Under the pieces are notes generated by a model. The model searched no databases. It had not been told where the DNA came from and saw only the letters and a program-made list of their open reading frames with translations. From NCBI RefSeq assembly GCF_011777495.1, contig NZ_JAATJS010000002.1, forward strand, positions 682,001 to 746,000: a stretch of 64,000 nucleotides of DNA, in the 5' to 3' direction. Numbering within the stretch: the first letter of the stretch is position 1; each line of letters begins with the position of its first letter. A program made the translations under genes and the position numbers. Positions 1-8,871 of this stretch are shown here, in pieces. The stretch comes from Microvirga terricola (lineage in GTDB: Bacteria; Pseudomonadota; Alphaproteobacteria; Rhizobiales; Beijerinckiaceae).

Positions 1-325
1 TGAGACCGACGGAATCCGCCGCGCCCCATCCGGCAAGTGGTCCAAGCACGAGGAGCGTGGCGTAGGCGCCGAGCGAGATGAACACGCCGTGGCCGAAATT
101 GATGATGTCCATCAGGCCGAAGACGAGGGTGAGGCCGGAAGCCATGAGAAAGATCATCATGCCCATGGCAAGCCCGGCGACGGTCAGCGTGACCCAGGCC
201 GAGGGAGAGCCGATGAAGGGCAGGGCGAGAAGCGCAAGCGCCGGCACGAGGGCCAGCGGCATCCAATCCGTCTTGGTGCGCGGTAACTCGGTCGGAGCGG
301 TGGTTTCAGCGGTGATGTCGGTCAT
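1..325 (-). CDS. livH: Branched-chain amino acid ABC transporter permease, LivH type (partial, runs off the left edge)
   Basis: Only the first 108 or so codons are present; the gene continues beyond position 1. The translation opens MTDITAETTAP and shows hydrophobic segments at about residues 24-38 and 44-70. The stretch GLMDIINFGHGVFISLGAY (about residues 70-88) matches the start of the LivH/LivM permease fold, where an N-F-x-H-G motif is typical. The ATG (325-323) overlaps the livF stop in an ATGA, so the genes are translationally coupled. The protein should form the inner-membrane channel of the importer encoded by the next three genes. LivH fits better than LivM, but the missing C-terminus prevents a firm choice. 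Confidence 0.85.
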   Translation of the reverse strand, partial: MTDITAETTAPTELPRTKTDWMPLALVPALALLALPFIGSPSAWVTLTVAGLAMGMMIFLMASGLTLVFGLMDIINFGHGVFISLGAYATLLVLGPLAGWGAADSVGL

Positions 326-1047
326 TGGTGGGCATCCAGGCTGAGGCCGAGCAGGCGTTGTTGCAGGGCTTGATCGGCCACGAGGTCGCTCATGGCGCCC
401 GAGTGCACGATGCGCCCGTCATCCATCACCAGCACATTGTCGCCGAGCGCTGAAGCCGCGTAAAAGTTCTGCTCCACGAGCAGGATCGTTTCGCCCGCTT
501 CTTTCAGTGCGCGGAACGCCTCGATCATGCTGCGCACCATCACAGGTGCGAGGCCCTTGGTCGGCTCGTCGACGAGGAGCAGGCGGCGCGGCTCCGCGAT
601 GGCGCGGGCAATCGCAAGCATCTGCTTCTGGCCGCCGGAGAGATTGCCCGCGGGCAGGTTCCAGAACCGCTTGAGGGCGGGAAAGAGGCCGAGCATCCAG
701 TCGAGCCGCGCACTGTCCACCGGGCCGCTGCGGGCGGCAAGCACGATGTTCTCGCGCACCGTGAGATCGGTGAAGATCGCCATGGATTCCGGCACATAGG
801 CAATGCCGCCCTGCGCGACGCTGGGCGTCGAGCATCGCGTGATGTCGCGCCCATCAAAACGAATGCTGCCGGAAGAGGCCCGCCACAATCCCATGATCGT
901 GCGCAACGTCGTGGTCTTGCCTGCGCCGTTGCGGCCGAGAAGCATGGTCAATTGGCCCGCGGGGATATCGCAGGTCACGCCGTGCAGGATGTGATAGGGC
1001 CCGATATGGGTGTGAACGTCTTGCAATCGGAGAAGCGGCTCGCTCAC
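322..1047 (-). CDS. livF: Branched-chain amino acid ABC transporter ATP-binding protein LivF
   Basis: A 241-residue cytoplasmic ATPase, the usual LivF length. Walker A is GRNGAGKTT (about residues 38-46), the ABC signature is LSGGQKQ, and Walker B with the catalytic Glu is LLLVDEPTKGLAP. The wording of the last motif is typical of LivF. It pairs with LivG to power uptake of branched-chain or related amino acids or amides. Its start overlaps the end of livG by 4 bases and its stop overlaps the livH start, so three genes are coupled. The substrate cannot be read from the ATPase. Confidence 0.92.
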   Translation of the reverse strand: MSEPLLRLQDVHTHIGPYHILHGVTCDIPAGQLTMLLGRNGAGKTTTLRTIMGLWRASSGSIRFDGRDITRCSTPSVAQGGIAYVPESMAIFTDLTVRENIVLAARSGPVDSARLDWMLGLFPALKRFWNLPAGNLSGGQKQMLAIARAIAEPRRLLLVDEPTKGLAPVMVRSMIEAFRALKEAGETILLVEQNFYAASALGDNVLVMDDGRIVHSGAMSDLVADQALQQRLLGLSLDAHQ

Positions 1048-1817
1048 GGGCGCACCTCCACGCCGAGATAGGCTTCCTGCACGACAGGCGACGCGATCAC
1101 GGTTGCAGGATCGCCATCGGCCACAAGCGTGCCGTTGTGCAGCACGACGATGCGGTCGGCGAGCGAGCGCACCACGTCCATCTTGTGCTCCACGAGAAGC
1201 ACGGTCGCGTCGCCGCGCTGCTTGATGTCATGAATCAGTTCGAGCACGGTCGGCACTTCATCGACGCTCATGCCGGCTGTCGGCTCGTCGAACATGAATA
1301 CCTTCGGCTCCATGGCGATGAGCAACGCCACTTCGAGCTTGCGCTGATCGCCGTGCGAAAGGGTTTTCGGAGCCACATGGCGCTTGTCGGCCAGGCGCAC
1401 GCGCTCGAGGATCGCTTCCGCCTTCTCGATCAGATCGCGGCGGCTGTTCCACACCTTGAAGAGGGACCAGCCTGCATCCGCGCGGCTTTGCACCGCAAGA
1501 CGCACGTTTTCCAGCGCGGTCAATTGCGGAAAGAGATTGGTCAATTGGAAGGCGCGACCCAGCCCGCGATGGGCGCGGGCGGACGGCGCGAGGTTCGTGA
1601 CGTCCTCGCCTTCCACTAGCACCTCTCCCGCGCTCGCGCGCAGCTGCCCGGAAACGAGGTTGAAATAGGTTGTCTTGCCGGCCCCGTTCGGCCCGACGAT
1701 GGCCGTCAGGGTGCCGGGCGAAAAGCGGCAGGAAACGTTGTTGACGGCCACATGGCCGCCAAACCGAATGGTAAGCCCGCGCGTTTCCAGCGCGGGCGTT
1801 GTCGTTTTCTGAGTCAC
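1044..1817 (-). CDS. livG: Branched-chain amino acid ABC transporter ATP-binding protein LivG
   Basis: A 257-residue ATPase with Walker A GPNGAGKTT, signature LSHGDQRK (LivG proteins usually have LSHGEQR here) and Walker B VFMFDEPTAGMS. The C-terminal segment EAYLGV is the usual LivG ending. The start is a GTG at 1817-1815, 9 bases after the stop of the binding-protein gene. Gene order on the minus strand is binding protein, livG, livF, livH, with the permeases last; many Liv operons put permeases before the ATPases. Confidence 0.92.
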   Translation of the reverse strand: MTQKTTTPALETRGLTIRFGGHVAVNNVSCRFSPGTLTAIVGPNGAGKTTYFNLVSGQLRASAGEVLVEGEDVTNLAPSARAHRGLGRAFQLTNLFPQLTALENVRLAVQSRADAGWSLFKVWNSRRDLIEKAEAILERVRLADKRHVAPKTLSHGDQRKLEVALLIAMEPKVFMFDEPTAGMSVDEVPTVLELIHDIKQRGDATVLLVEHKMDVVRSLADRIVVLHNGTLVADGDPATVIASPVVQEAYLGVEVRP

Positions 1818-1826
1818 GGTGTCAGA

Positions 1827-3017
1827 TCAGCGCTTGTTCCGAACCGGGATCGGCATCTTGTCGGCCGGGATGGTGTTGACGAGATCGAGCAGGTCGTTCG
1901 CGTCCTTGCCATCAGCCTTCACTTTGAAGTGATACATGGCCTGCAGCGCCTGGTGATCTTCCTTGCGGAAGGTCATCGTGCCCTTCGGCGTCTCGAAGCT
2001 CATGCCTTCCATGGCCTTGATGAGCTTTTCGGTGTCGGTGCCGCCGGCCTTCTCGATAGCCGTGAGAGCCGCAGATGCCGCCGCGAAACCGCCCGCCGTG
2101 AAGAAGTCCGGCGGTGCGTTGAAGCGCTTCTGGTGCTCGGCCACGAGCCAGTCGTTCATCGGGTTCTTGGGGAACGCATAGTAGTAATAAACCGCGCCTT
2201 CCATGCCGGGATAGTTCTTGTAGATCTGCATGGCCGGCAGGATGTTGCCACCCGGCGCGATCTCGATGCCGAAGCGCTCGGGCTTCAGGTCGGCGATCTT
2301 CGGCAGCGGGTGCTGGCCCGCCCAGATGATGTTGATGATCTTCTTGCCCGGCTTGTCCTTGAGCGCGTCGAAGATGCGCTGCGCGGAGGCGGTAAAGTCG
2401 GTTGCGTTCTGGGGCGCGTATTCCTCGAACACGATTTTGGCATTCGGGCGAATTTCGGCCAGCGCGCTCTTGAGCGCGGCGACACCGTCTTTACCGAAGG
2501 CGTAATCTTGCGCGAGCGTCGCAATCGACACGTCGCCGCTCGCCGGAACGGCTGCGGCCGCGCCATAAGCGTCCTGCGTCGAGTTGCGGGCGGTGCGGAA
2601 GATGAAGCGGTTCCACTTTTCGCCAGTGATCGCGTCGGCGACAGCCGGCTCGACGATCAGCACCTTGCCGTTTTCTTCCGCGACCGGAAGCATGGCGAGC
2701 GCGGCTGCCGACGAAGTGGTGCCGATGGCGAGATCGACCTTGTCGTCGTTATAGGCCTGCTCCAGCAGGGTCTTAGCGAGGTCGGCCTTGAGCTGGTCAT
2801 CCTTGACGATGACCGAGATCTTGCGACCGCCAACGGCCATCGTACCCTTGGTGAGGTATTCCAACCCCATCATGAAACCGGCTTCGGTCTGCTTGGCGTA
2901 AGCCTCGAGCGGACCCGTCTTGCCGGCGATGAGCGCGATCTTGATGTCCTGGGCGAACGCGGTCGAGGTCAGCAAAAGACTTGCCGCGGCGGTAGCGATT
3001 GAAAGCTTTAGGCGCAT
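1827..3017 (-). CDS. ABC transporter substrate-binding protein, LivK/amide-binding type
   Basis: The start is set at the ATG at 3017-3015, giving 396 residues. It is preceded by GGGGAGT and begins a clear signal peptide (MRLKLSIATAAASLLLTSTAFA, cleavage after AFA). An in-frame upstream extension to 3077 would bury the signal sequence. The mature protein starts DIKIALIAGKTGPLEAYAKQ, typical of type I periplasmic binding proteins of the Leu/Ile/Val and amide family, with matching SVIVKDDQ and GTTSSAAALA segments. It captures the ligand in the periplasm and delivers it to the LivHM-type permease. The ligand could be an amino acid, amide or aromatic acid. Confidence 0.9.
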   Translation of the reverse strand: MRLKLSIATAAASLLLTSTAFAQDIKIALIAGKTGPLEAYAKQTEAGFMMGLEYLTKGTMAVGGRKISVIVKDDQLKADLAKTLLEQAYNDDKVDLAIGTTSSAAALAMLPVAEENGKVLIVEPAVADAITGEKWNRFIFRTARNSTQDAYGAAAAVPASGDVSIATLAQDYAFGKDGVAALKSALAEIRPNAKIVFEEYAPQNATDFTASAQRIFDALKDKPGKKIINIIWAGQHPLPKIADLKPERFGIEIAPGGNILPAMQIYKNYPGMEGAVYYYYAFPKNPMNDWLVAEHQKRFNAPPDFFTAGGFAAASAALTAIEKAGGTDTEKLIKAMEGMSFETPKGTMTFRKEDHQALQAMYHFKVKADGKDANDLLDLVNTIPADKMPIPVRNKR

Positions 3018-3123
3018 TCGACTCCCCATATATTGTTGCGCCATTGACGATCCGCGGTCGCGTCGTGTCAAGTTCAACTCTTGGACTTCTGTGGAGATTA
3101 TTTAGGCAGCTCAATGCCCTGCG

Positions 3124-4059
3124 TCATGCTTCCGGCAGAATCGGCGCTTCGATGTCGGACGCCGGGCGTGCCCGCCGCGCGGCGCGATGCTCCAGCACCA
3201 TCAGCACCAAGCCGGATGCGCAAATGACGCTCGCGCCGACAAGCGTCCAGAAGCCAACGATGTCGCCAAACGCGAGATAGCCGAGCACGATGGCCCATAC
3301 AATCAGCGTGTACTGATATGGCGCGACGATGGAGGCCGGTGCGATCTTCAACGAGCGGTTGGTGCAGGCATGTCCTGCCATCGACACGATGCCGAGGAGA
3401 AACAGCACCGCGAGTTCGAGAAAAGACGGCATCACCCATGCGAAAGGCGCGGTCACAGCTCCAAAGATCAGCGCGCCGAGGATCTGCCCGAGCACGAGCG
3501 TCGCGTCATGCGTGTCACGCAGCTGGCGCGTCGTGATCATCAGCATGGAATAGGACAGGCTGCCCGCGAGCGCGACCAACGCGGGGAGCGTCAGCGTCGC
3601 CTCCGAAGGCCGCAGCGTGATGAGGACGCCAATGAATCCAGCGCCGATGGCGGCGATGCGTGGCCAGTCGAGTTTTTCTCCGAGCCAGAAGACGCCCAGC
3701 GCCGCCACATAGATCGGGGCCGCGAGATAGTAGGTCATCACATCGGCCAGCGGCAGATACGTGACCGCCCAATAGAAGCAGGCGACTTCGACAGTGGAGA
3801 AGACGATGCGTAAGCCATGCAGGCCGGGCCGCGACGGAACTGCGAGTGGTACCTTCTGCTTGCGCATAAGCGGAAAGAGCACTGCGAGCGCCGCAATGCT
3901 GCGTATCAGAAGCAACTGGCCGACCGAATAGGTGGCAACCAGCCATTTCCCCATCACGTCGTTGACGGAGAACAGGAAAACGCCGAGCAGCATGAAGCCG
4001 ATGCCGGCGAGCGATGCTGACCGGAGCGTCGAGGCGGACATGGCCTTGGGCCGGTTCAT
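3124..4059 (-). CDS. EamA/DMT-family transporter
   Basis: A 311-residue integral membrane protein with ten predicted hydrophobic helices in two five-helix EamA repeats (about residues 15-145 and 155-290). The GVFLFSVNDVMGKWL start and the pattern LAAPIYVAALGVFWLGEKLDW, split around an acidic EK, are typical of drug/metabolite transporter exporters. The substrate is unknown. A start 18 bases downstream (MSAST) is possible. It lies alone between the Liv-type operon and a UspA gene. A second EamA gene at 22767-23699 is related in fold but not adjacent. Confidence 0.87.
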   Translation of the reverse strand: MNRPKAMSASTLRSASLAGIGFMLLGVFLFSVNDVMGKWLVATYSVGQLLLIRSIAALAVLFPLMRKQKVPLAVPSRPGLHGLRIVFSTVEVACFYWAVTYLPLADVMTYYLAAPIYVAALGVFWLGEKLDWPRIAAIGAGFIGVLITLRPSEATLTLPALVALAGSLSYSMLMITTRQLRDTHDATLVLGQILGALIFGAVTAPFAWVMPSFLELAVLFLLGIVSMAGHACTNRSLKIAPASIVAPYQYTLIVWAIVLGYLAFGDIVGFWTLVGASVICASGLVLMVLEHRAARRARPASDIEAPILPEA

Positions 4060-4218
4060 CGCGCATCACCGCAACAAGTGTTCACCGGCGATAGAACGAT
4101 TTCCGCAAAAGGCGGCATGGAAAAGCTCTTGAGAATCCTGCAACAGGCGCAGGCAACCGGGGCGCATTCATGGGTGAAGCGTCGGCGATTCACAAGTCTC
4201 GGAGGTAGAGATGCCCCC

Positions 4219-5055
4219 TCAATGCGCCATCAGGACGGGAATTTGCGTCTGATTGAGGATGTGGCTCGTCGCGCCGCCGAAGAACATCTGGCGCAAGCGG
4301 CTTTGCGTATATGCGCCTTTGACGAGAAGGTCGCAGCCGAGCGCTTCCGCCTCCGACAGGATCGTCTCGCCTGGCTTGCCGGCCGGGTCCGGCACGGTCA
4401 GCGCCTCGGCGGTCATCCCGTGAATGCGCAAGGATCGCACCAGTTCTGTTGCGGATGGGCCGGGGACGCCCCAATCTTCGAGTTCTAGGACGATGACGCG
4501 GCGTGCCTTGGCGAGAAGCGGCATCGCGCCCTGCACCGCGCGGGCTGTCTCGGTGCTGCGGTTCCAGGCGATCACGACGGTCTGGCCGAACGAGGCGGGT
4601 GTCTTTGGCGGTGCGATGAGAACCGGGCGGCCGGTTTCGAACAGGGCCGCTTCGACCGTGGAAAGCCGCGTATGGCCGTTCGTGCCATCGGGGCGTCCGA
4701 CCACGGTGACATCGAAGACGCGCCCGTAAGCACCCAGAAACGCGTCTTCCACCAATCCATCCTGCCGCCAGGCATAGCCTAAGCCCGCCAGAACGGACGC
4801 AGCGCGGGAAACCTGTTTCGTGACCATGAAGGCCTCGAAACGCTGCCGGCACGCCTGCGCGATCTCCATCCGGTTTTCCGGGGTAATCGGCGAGGGAACG
4901 CCGATGGCGATGTCCACCGGGAGCACCACCGGGTAATCCGGCGTGACCGCAATGCCCTCGATGTAGCTGTCGAAAGCCCGCCCGAGCAGAAGGGCCGTTT
5001 CGAGGATCGGTTCCACGATGCCGTGGTCTTCGATGGGGACGAGGATGCTTTTCAT
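4219..5055 (-). CDS. Universal stress protein, two-domain UspA family
   Basis: 278 residues starting at the ATG at 5055-5053 (MKSILVPIEDHG), which is the natural start of a Usp domain; the open frame continues upstream to 5286 without family resemblance. The C-terminal half carries the UspA ATP-binding signature G-x2-G-x9-G-S/T in the form GAYTQSRLRQMFFGGATSHI, followed by PVLMAH, the usual last strand. The N-terminal half is a second, more diverged Usp domain. Such tandem-domain proteins are cytoplasmic and linked to stress or energy limitation. No operon partner is evident. Confidence 0.88.
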   Translation of the reverse strand: MKSILVPIEDHGIVEPILETALLLGRAFDSYIEGIAVTPDYPVVLPVDIAIGVPSPITPENRMEIAQACRQRFEAFMVTKQVSRAASVLAGLGYAWRQDGLVEDAFLGAYGRVFDVTVVGRPDGTNGHTRLSTVEAALFETGRPVLIAPPKTPASFGQTVVIAWNRSTETARAVQGAMPLLAKARRVIVLELEDWGVPGPSATELVRSLRIHGMTAEALTVPDPAGKPGETILSEAEALGCDLLVKGAYTQSRLRQMFFGGATSHILNQTQIPVLMAH

Positions 5056-5105
5056 AAAGATATTGTCGCGCTCAAACCCATCCTCGGCAAGCCCACCGGC
5101 TAAGG

Positions 5106-5903
5106 TTATGAGGCGGGCGGTGACCAAATGAAGGGTGTGATGACCGACAGACGCCGGAAGCCCCGCCGCTCCAAGATGGGAAGGCTCATCGGGCTGCAAT
5201 CGACCGTCAGCCAGCGGCAGCCGCGCGCCAAGGCCTCGCGGGCGCGGGCGGCGACGAGGGCGGAATAGACGCCTTTGCCCCGCCATTCCGCCAGCGTCGA
5301 GCCACCGAACAGACCGCCGAAGGTATCGCCGCGCTTGTGCCGCATCCAGCCGACGCTAATGGGTTCGTCATTCGCATAGGCGGCATAGATCGACAGGCTG
5401 TCAGGGGCTGCTCGCTTTTCCTGCGCGATGGTCTCTGCGAGCCACGCGGCACTCTCGGAATCCCCATAAACCGCGCCGTTGACGGTCGCGATATCCGCGC
5501 ACGCGGCTGGATCGTCGAGCCGCTCGATGCGGATGCCGGCGGGGAGGGGCCTATCACCAGGATCTTGCGCGACATCGAAGGCGACGAGGGTTTCAGCGTC
5601 GTCCGGCACGAAGCCTGCTGCTTGAAGCCGCGCGCCGAGGTCGAAGGGTTCGTCGTGGCTGAAATGCTTCCACTCGAAAGCGCGCCCCTGTGATCCGAAG
5701 AAGGCGGTTTGCTCGGCTATGGCGGCATCTGCGTTCGCGCTGTCGAGGCCGGTCCAGAGAACCGCGTTGTCGTGCGCCTGCTCGCCCGGTCCGATCAGGC
5801 GAACCACCTGACCCGCCAGCTCCGTGACGTATCCTGGCGAAAGCTGCCCAATCCAGGCGCGGACCTCGGAATCATAGAGGCTCAAGAGTGCTTTGTCGGT
5901 CAT
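5106..5903 (-). CDS. GNAT-family N-acetyltransferase
   Basis: 265 residues from the ATG at 5903-5901 (MTDKALLSLYDSEVRAW). The acetyl-CoA binding motif lies near the C-terminus as EWRGKGVYSALVAARAREAL, corresponding to the R/Q-x-x-G-x-G/A motif A of the GNAT fold. It is followed by a strand and LERRGFRRL, the usual GNAT end. The N-terminal 100 residues are a separate region without a recognised motif, so it may be a two-domain GNAT. The acceptor is unknown. It stands 50 bases upstream of the UspA gene on the same strand and may be co-transcribed with it. Confidence 0.85.
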   Translation of the reverse strand: MTDKALLSLYDSEVRAWIGQLSPGYVTELAGQVVRLIGPGEQAHDNAVLWTGLDSANADAAIAEQTAFFGSQGRAFEWKHFSHDEPFDLGARLQAAGFVPDDAETLVAFDVAQDPGDRPLPAGIRIERLDDPAACADIATVNGAVYGDSESAAWLAETIAQEKRAAPDSLSIYAAYANDEPISVGWMRHKRGDTFGGLFGGSTLAEWRGKGVYSALVAARAREALARGCRWLTVDCSPMSLPILERRGFRRLSVITPFIWSPPAS

Positions 5904-5932
5904 TTCGCTCGTCCCTGGACCGTGCCGCGTTT

Positions 5933-6754
5933 TTACACGATCTTGAAGTCGCTCGGCTTCCACGAAACGGCGGGGTAGCGCGGGTTCATGTCTTCGAGCG
6001 TCGCCCTCACGATCGATGCGATCGCGGCGTTGCGGACCCATTTGTGGTCGCCGGGGATGACATGCCACGGGGCCCACTTAGTCGAGCAGCGATGCAGCAT
6101 GGTCTCGTAGGCGTCCTCGAACTCGTTCCAGAGTTTGCGGTCATCGAGATCGCCGGGGTTGAACTTCCAGTGTTTCTTCGGATTGTCGAGGCGCTCCTGC
6201 AAACGCTCGGCCTGCTCCTTCTTTGAAATGTGAAGCATGAACTTGAGAATCGTCGTGCCGTTCTCCATCAGCATGCGCTCAAAGTCGTTGACCTGGTCGT
6301 AGCGCTTTTCGATAGCCTCCTTCGGCGCGAGGCTTTTCACCTTCGCGATGAGAACGTCCTCGTAATGCGAGCGGTTGAAAATGCCGACGGTGCCGCGTCG
6401 CGGGCAGGCGGCGTGCGCGCGCCAGAGAAAGTCATGCGCCAGTTCGTTCTCGGTCGGCTGTTTAAACGCCGTCACCGAAACGCCGACGGGGCCTGCCGTA
6501 TTGAACACGCCACGAATGGTTCCGTCCTTGCCGGCGGTATCCATGCCTTGCAGCACGATCAGGAGAGAGCGGGTCCCCTCTGCATAGAGACGATCCTGCA
6601 GTTGATCGATCTCCTGCGCCATAATGGCGGTTTCTGCTTCAGTTCTAACCTGATCGTCGAAACCGCATTTGTCGTGCGCGTCTCGCTCCTTCAACTTGAT
6701 CCGGTCACCGGGCTTGATCTGGAGCTTCTTGATTGCGTCTTGCAGTGAACCCAT
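5933..6754 (-). CDS. ppk2: Polyphosphate kinase 2 family protein
   Basis: 273 residues from the ATG at 6754-6752, preceded by GGGGAG. The core shows the PPK2 Walker A-like loop GMDTAGKDGTIRGV (about residues 75-90), the lid-side segment FNRSHYEDVL, and FMLHISKKEQAERLQERLDNP. These are hallmarks of the PPK2 family, which transfers phosphate from polyphosphate to nucleotides. The length and the NRSHYEDVL block fit short single-domain PPK2 enzymes; the class (NDP or NMP phosphorylation) is not decided here. The protein is cytoplasmic. The gene lies 29 bases before the GNAT gene on the same strand. Confidence 0.92.
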   Translation of the reverse strand: MGSLQDAIKKLQIKPGDRIKLKERDAHDKCGFDDQVRTEAETAIMAQEIDQLQDRLYAEGTRSLLIVLQGMDTAGKDGTIRGVFNTAGPVGVSVTAFKQPTENELAHDFLWRAHAACPRRGTVGIFNRSHYEDVLIAKVKSLAPKEAIEKRYDQVNDFERMLMENGTTILKFMLHISKKEQAERLQERLDNPKKHWKFNPGDLDDRKLWNEFEDAYETMLHRCSTKWAPWHVIPGDHKWVRNAAIASIVRATLEDMNPRYPAVSWKPSDFKIV

Positions 6755-6878
6755 CCGGGTCTCCCCTTGGTCTTCCCCACAACGATAGAGCAACTAATGG
6801 CGAAAGGAAGACAGTCTTTACCCGGCGCGGGCGCCAGCCTATCAAGGCGCTCTCCCTGCGATGACGAAGGTCGATCCG

Positions 6879-7514
6879 ATGCTTGCTCTCTACTACGCCC
6901 CTGGCCTTGCCAGCTTCTTACCCCACGCGATGCTGCGCGAAGCCGGAGCAGATTTCGAGTTGCGCTTCATCGACCGCGATAACGATGCGCATAAGGGCGA
7001 GGCCTATCGCAAGCTTAACCCCAACGGTCTGATCCCGGTTTTGGTCGACGGTGAAAACGTGGTTTTCGAGACGGCTGCCATCGCCCTGCACATTGCCGAC
7101 AAGTTCCCCGTATCAGGCCTCGCACCGGCTCTCGGCAGCGCAGAGCGGAGCCAGTTCTACAAGTGGATGGTCCATCTCACGAACACCGTGCAGCCGGAAT
7201 ATCGCGTCTGGTTCTATCCGCATCAGCACGTGGTGGATGAAGCCGCCATCCCGAGCGTGAAGGAAGCCGCAGGTCAGCGCCTCAACCGGATGTTCGACCT
7301 GATTTCCGAGCAACTCGGCGACAAGACATGGCTGCTGGGTGACCGTTTTTCCGCAGCCGATCTCTTCCTGTTCATGCTGATCCGCTGGAGCCGCAACATG
7401 CCGCGCCCGGCTCGCACCCTGCCGAACCTCGGCCGCTTCGCTGAGCGCGTCTTCGCCCGCCCCGCCGTGCAGGAAACCCTCAAGGCCGAAGGCATCACGG
7501 CTCCCTTCTTTTAA
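6879..7514 (+). CDS. Glutathione S-transferase family protein
   Basis: The start chosen is the ATG at 6879 (MLALYYAPGLASFLPHAML), which aligns with the usual beginning of the thioredoxin-like domain and has AAGG about 10 bases upstream; an ATG at 6861 would add six residues. The 211-residue protein has the N-terminal glutathione-binding domain (about 1-80, including NPNGLIPVL and the cis-Pro/ExxAI segment FETAAIALHI) and a helical C-terminal domain with WLLGDRFSAADLFLF, the GST N-capping region. The likely role is detoxification by glutathione conjugation. The gene is divergent from ppk2. Confidence 0.92.
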   Translation: MLALYYAPGLASFLPHAMLREAGADFELRFIDRDNDAHKGEAYRKLNPNGLIPVLVDGENVVFETAAIALHIADKFPVSGLAPALGSAERSQFYKWMVHLTNTVQPEYRVWFYPHQHVVDEAAIPSVKEAAGQRLNRMFDLISEQLGDKTWLLGDRFSAADLFLFMLIRWSRNMPRPARTLPNLGRFAERVFARPAVQETLKAEGITAPFF

Positions 7515-7600
7515 GTCTCGCCGCGCCGCCATTGACATCCATCAAATGAGACGGCGCGCCTCTATGCGAGGATTTTCTCCCTTTCGAAGGAGATTGAGGC

Positions 7601-7939
7601 ATGCCGATTTTCATCACGCAGGGACGTTTTACGCAGCAAGCCTTGAAGGGCATGTTGGCGCGACCGGAAGACCGGGCCGAGGCGGTTGGGGAATTTATCG
7701 CAAAAGCCGGCGGACGGATGATCGCCTATTACATGACCTTTGGGGAGTACGATTTTCTCACCATCTCCGAAGGACCTTTCGACGGCGCTGCGACGGGGGC
7801 CATCGTTGCGGGCGCGAGCGGCGCGGTCACTGACCTCAAAACCACCTTCGCCATGACATCCGCCGAGATGAAGGCTGCCTTCACCAAAGCCGGCTCGATC
7901 ACGGCGTCGTTTCATCCCGCCGGGGTGCCGCTGCCCTGA
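7601..7939 (+). CDS. GYD domain-containing protein
   Basis: A 112-residue protein starting MPIFITQGRFTQQALKGM with GAAGGAGATTGAGGC just upstream. The sequence YYMTFGEYDFLTISEGP contains the G-E-Y-D variant of the GYD motif that names this small ferredoxin-fold family, with A-x-E-M-x-x-A-F-x-K-A-G near the end as usual. The function of the family is unsettled. It is convergent with the LigD-like polymerase gene, 14 bases away. Confidence 0.85.
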   Translation: MPIFITQGRFTQQALKGMLARPEDRAEAVGEFIAKAGGRMIAYYMTFGEYDFLTISEGPFDGAATGAIVAGASGAVTDLKTTFAMTSAEMKAAFTKAGSITASFHPAGVPLP

Positions 7940-7953
7940 CCTGATTATTGCGA

Positions 7954-8871
7954 TTACCCCGGTAAGACCTGATCGATGCGGCCCATGTCGGACCAAGGGT
8001 CTTGCCGGAGGTTTGCCAGGCGCTCCCCTAGGTTCGCGACTGTGAAACCATTCGGTCTGAGATCCGGGGAAAGCTCGTCCCAGGCAACCGGTGTCGCAAC
8101 CGGCGCGCCTTCTCGAGCGCGTGTCGAATAGGGCGCGATGGCGGTGGCTTCGCGGGTGTTGCGCAGATAGTCGATGAAGATCCGGCCACCGCGTTTGCGC
8201 TTGGCCGACATCGCCGTGTAGCGATCCGGCTCATCGGCGGCCATGGCCTGCGCGATGCGGCGCGTAAAAGCTGCTGCCTCCGGCCACGAGGCCTTCGGCT
8301 TGAGAGGCACCACGACGTGAAGGCCTTTGCCGCCGGTTGTCTTGACGAAGCTCTCTAGCTTCGTGCTCCGCAGCCGCTCGCGCATCGCAAGCGCCGCCTC
8401 GATCACGCGCGGCCAAGCAACGCCATCGCCGGGGTCGAAATCGAAGATGAGGCGATCTGGATGTTCCAGATCGGTGATCGTCGCGCCCCAAACGTGCATT
8501 TCCAGGACGCCCGCCTGAACAAGAGCGACGACGCCCTTGATGTCGCCAACCGACAGCACGGTCTGCTCGCCTTTCTTGGCGGGAACCCGCGTCCGGTGAA
8601 TGAAGGCGCTCGACCGTGTCCAGGGGTGGCGCTGGACGAAGCAATTCTTGTGTGAACCGGAAGGGCACCGCACGAGGGTGAGAGGGCGGTCGATCAGATG
8701 CGGCAGGAGCCAATCCGCAATGCCGACATAGAACTCCGCCAGTTCCTGTTTCGTCAGCCCTTGCTGCTCCCAAAGCACGCGGTCGGGATGGGTGAGGGGG
8801 ACACCGGCAACTTCAAGCGCCGAAGGCGTGCGGCTCGCCCGTCGGGCGCGTGTTTGCGCGACATCGTTCAT
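7954..8871 (-). CDS. LigD-type polymerase (primase/polymerase) domain protein
   Basis: 305 residues from the ATG at 8871-8869. The body is the LigD POL domain: HPDRVLWEQQGLTKQELAEFY near residue 30, the metal-binding pair in IFDFDPGDG, KTTGGKGLHVVVPL with the conserved His, and RGGRIFIDYLRN. In full-length LigD this archaeal-primase-like domain fills gaps and adds nucleotides during non-homologous end joining. Here it is a stand-alone gene. The start overlaps the stop of the phosphoesterase gene in an ATGA, so the two are translated together. There is no ATP-dependent ligase domain in either protein and no Ku gene in the window. Confidence 0.92.
   Translation of the reverse strand: MNDVAQTRARRASRTPSALEVAGVPLTHPDRVLWEQQGLTKQELAEFYVGIADWLLPHLIDRPLTLVRCPSGSHKNCFVQRHPWTRSSAFIHRTRVPAKKGEQTVLSVGDIKGVVALVQAGVLEMHVWGATITDLEHPDRLIFDFDPGDGVAWPRVIEAALAMRERLRSTKLESFVKTTGGKGLHVVVPLKPKASWPEAAAFTRRIAQAMAADEPDRYTAMSAKRKRGGRIFIDYLRNTREATAIAPYSTRAREGAPVATPVAWDELSPDLRPNGFTVANLGERLANLRQDPWSDMGRIDQVLPG

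Noticed and set aside
1752..3002. 416-codon plus-strand frame opposite the ABC binding protein
   Set aside because: Composition is that of an antisense shadow, and the minus-strand gene has a signal peptide and ribosome site.
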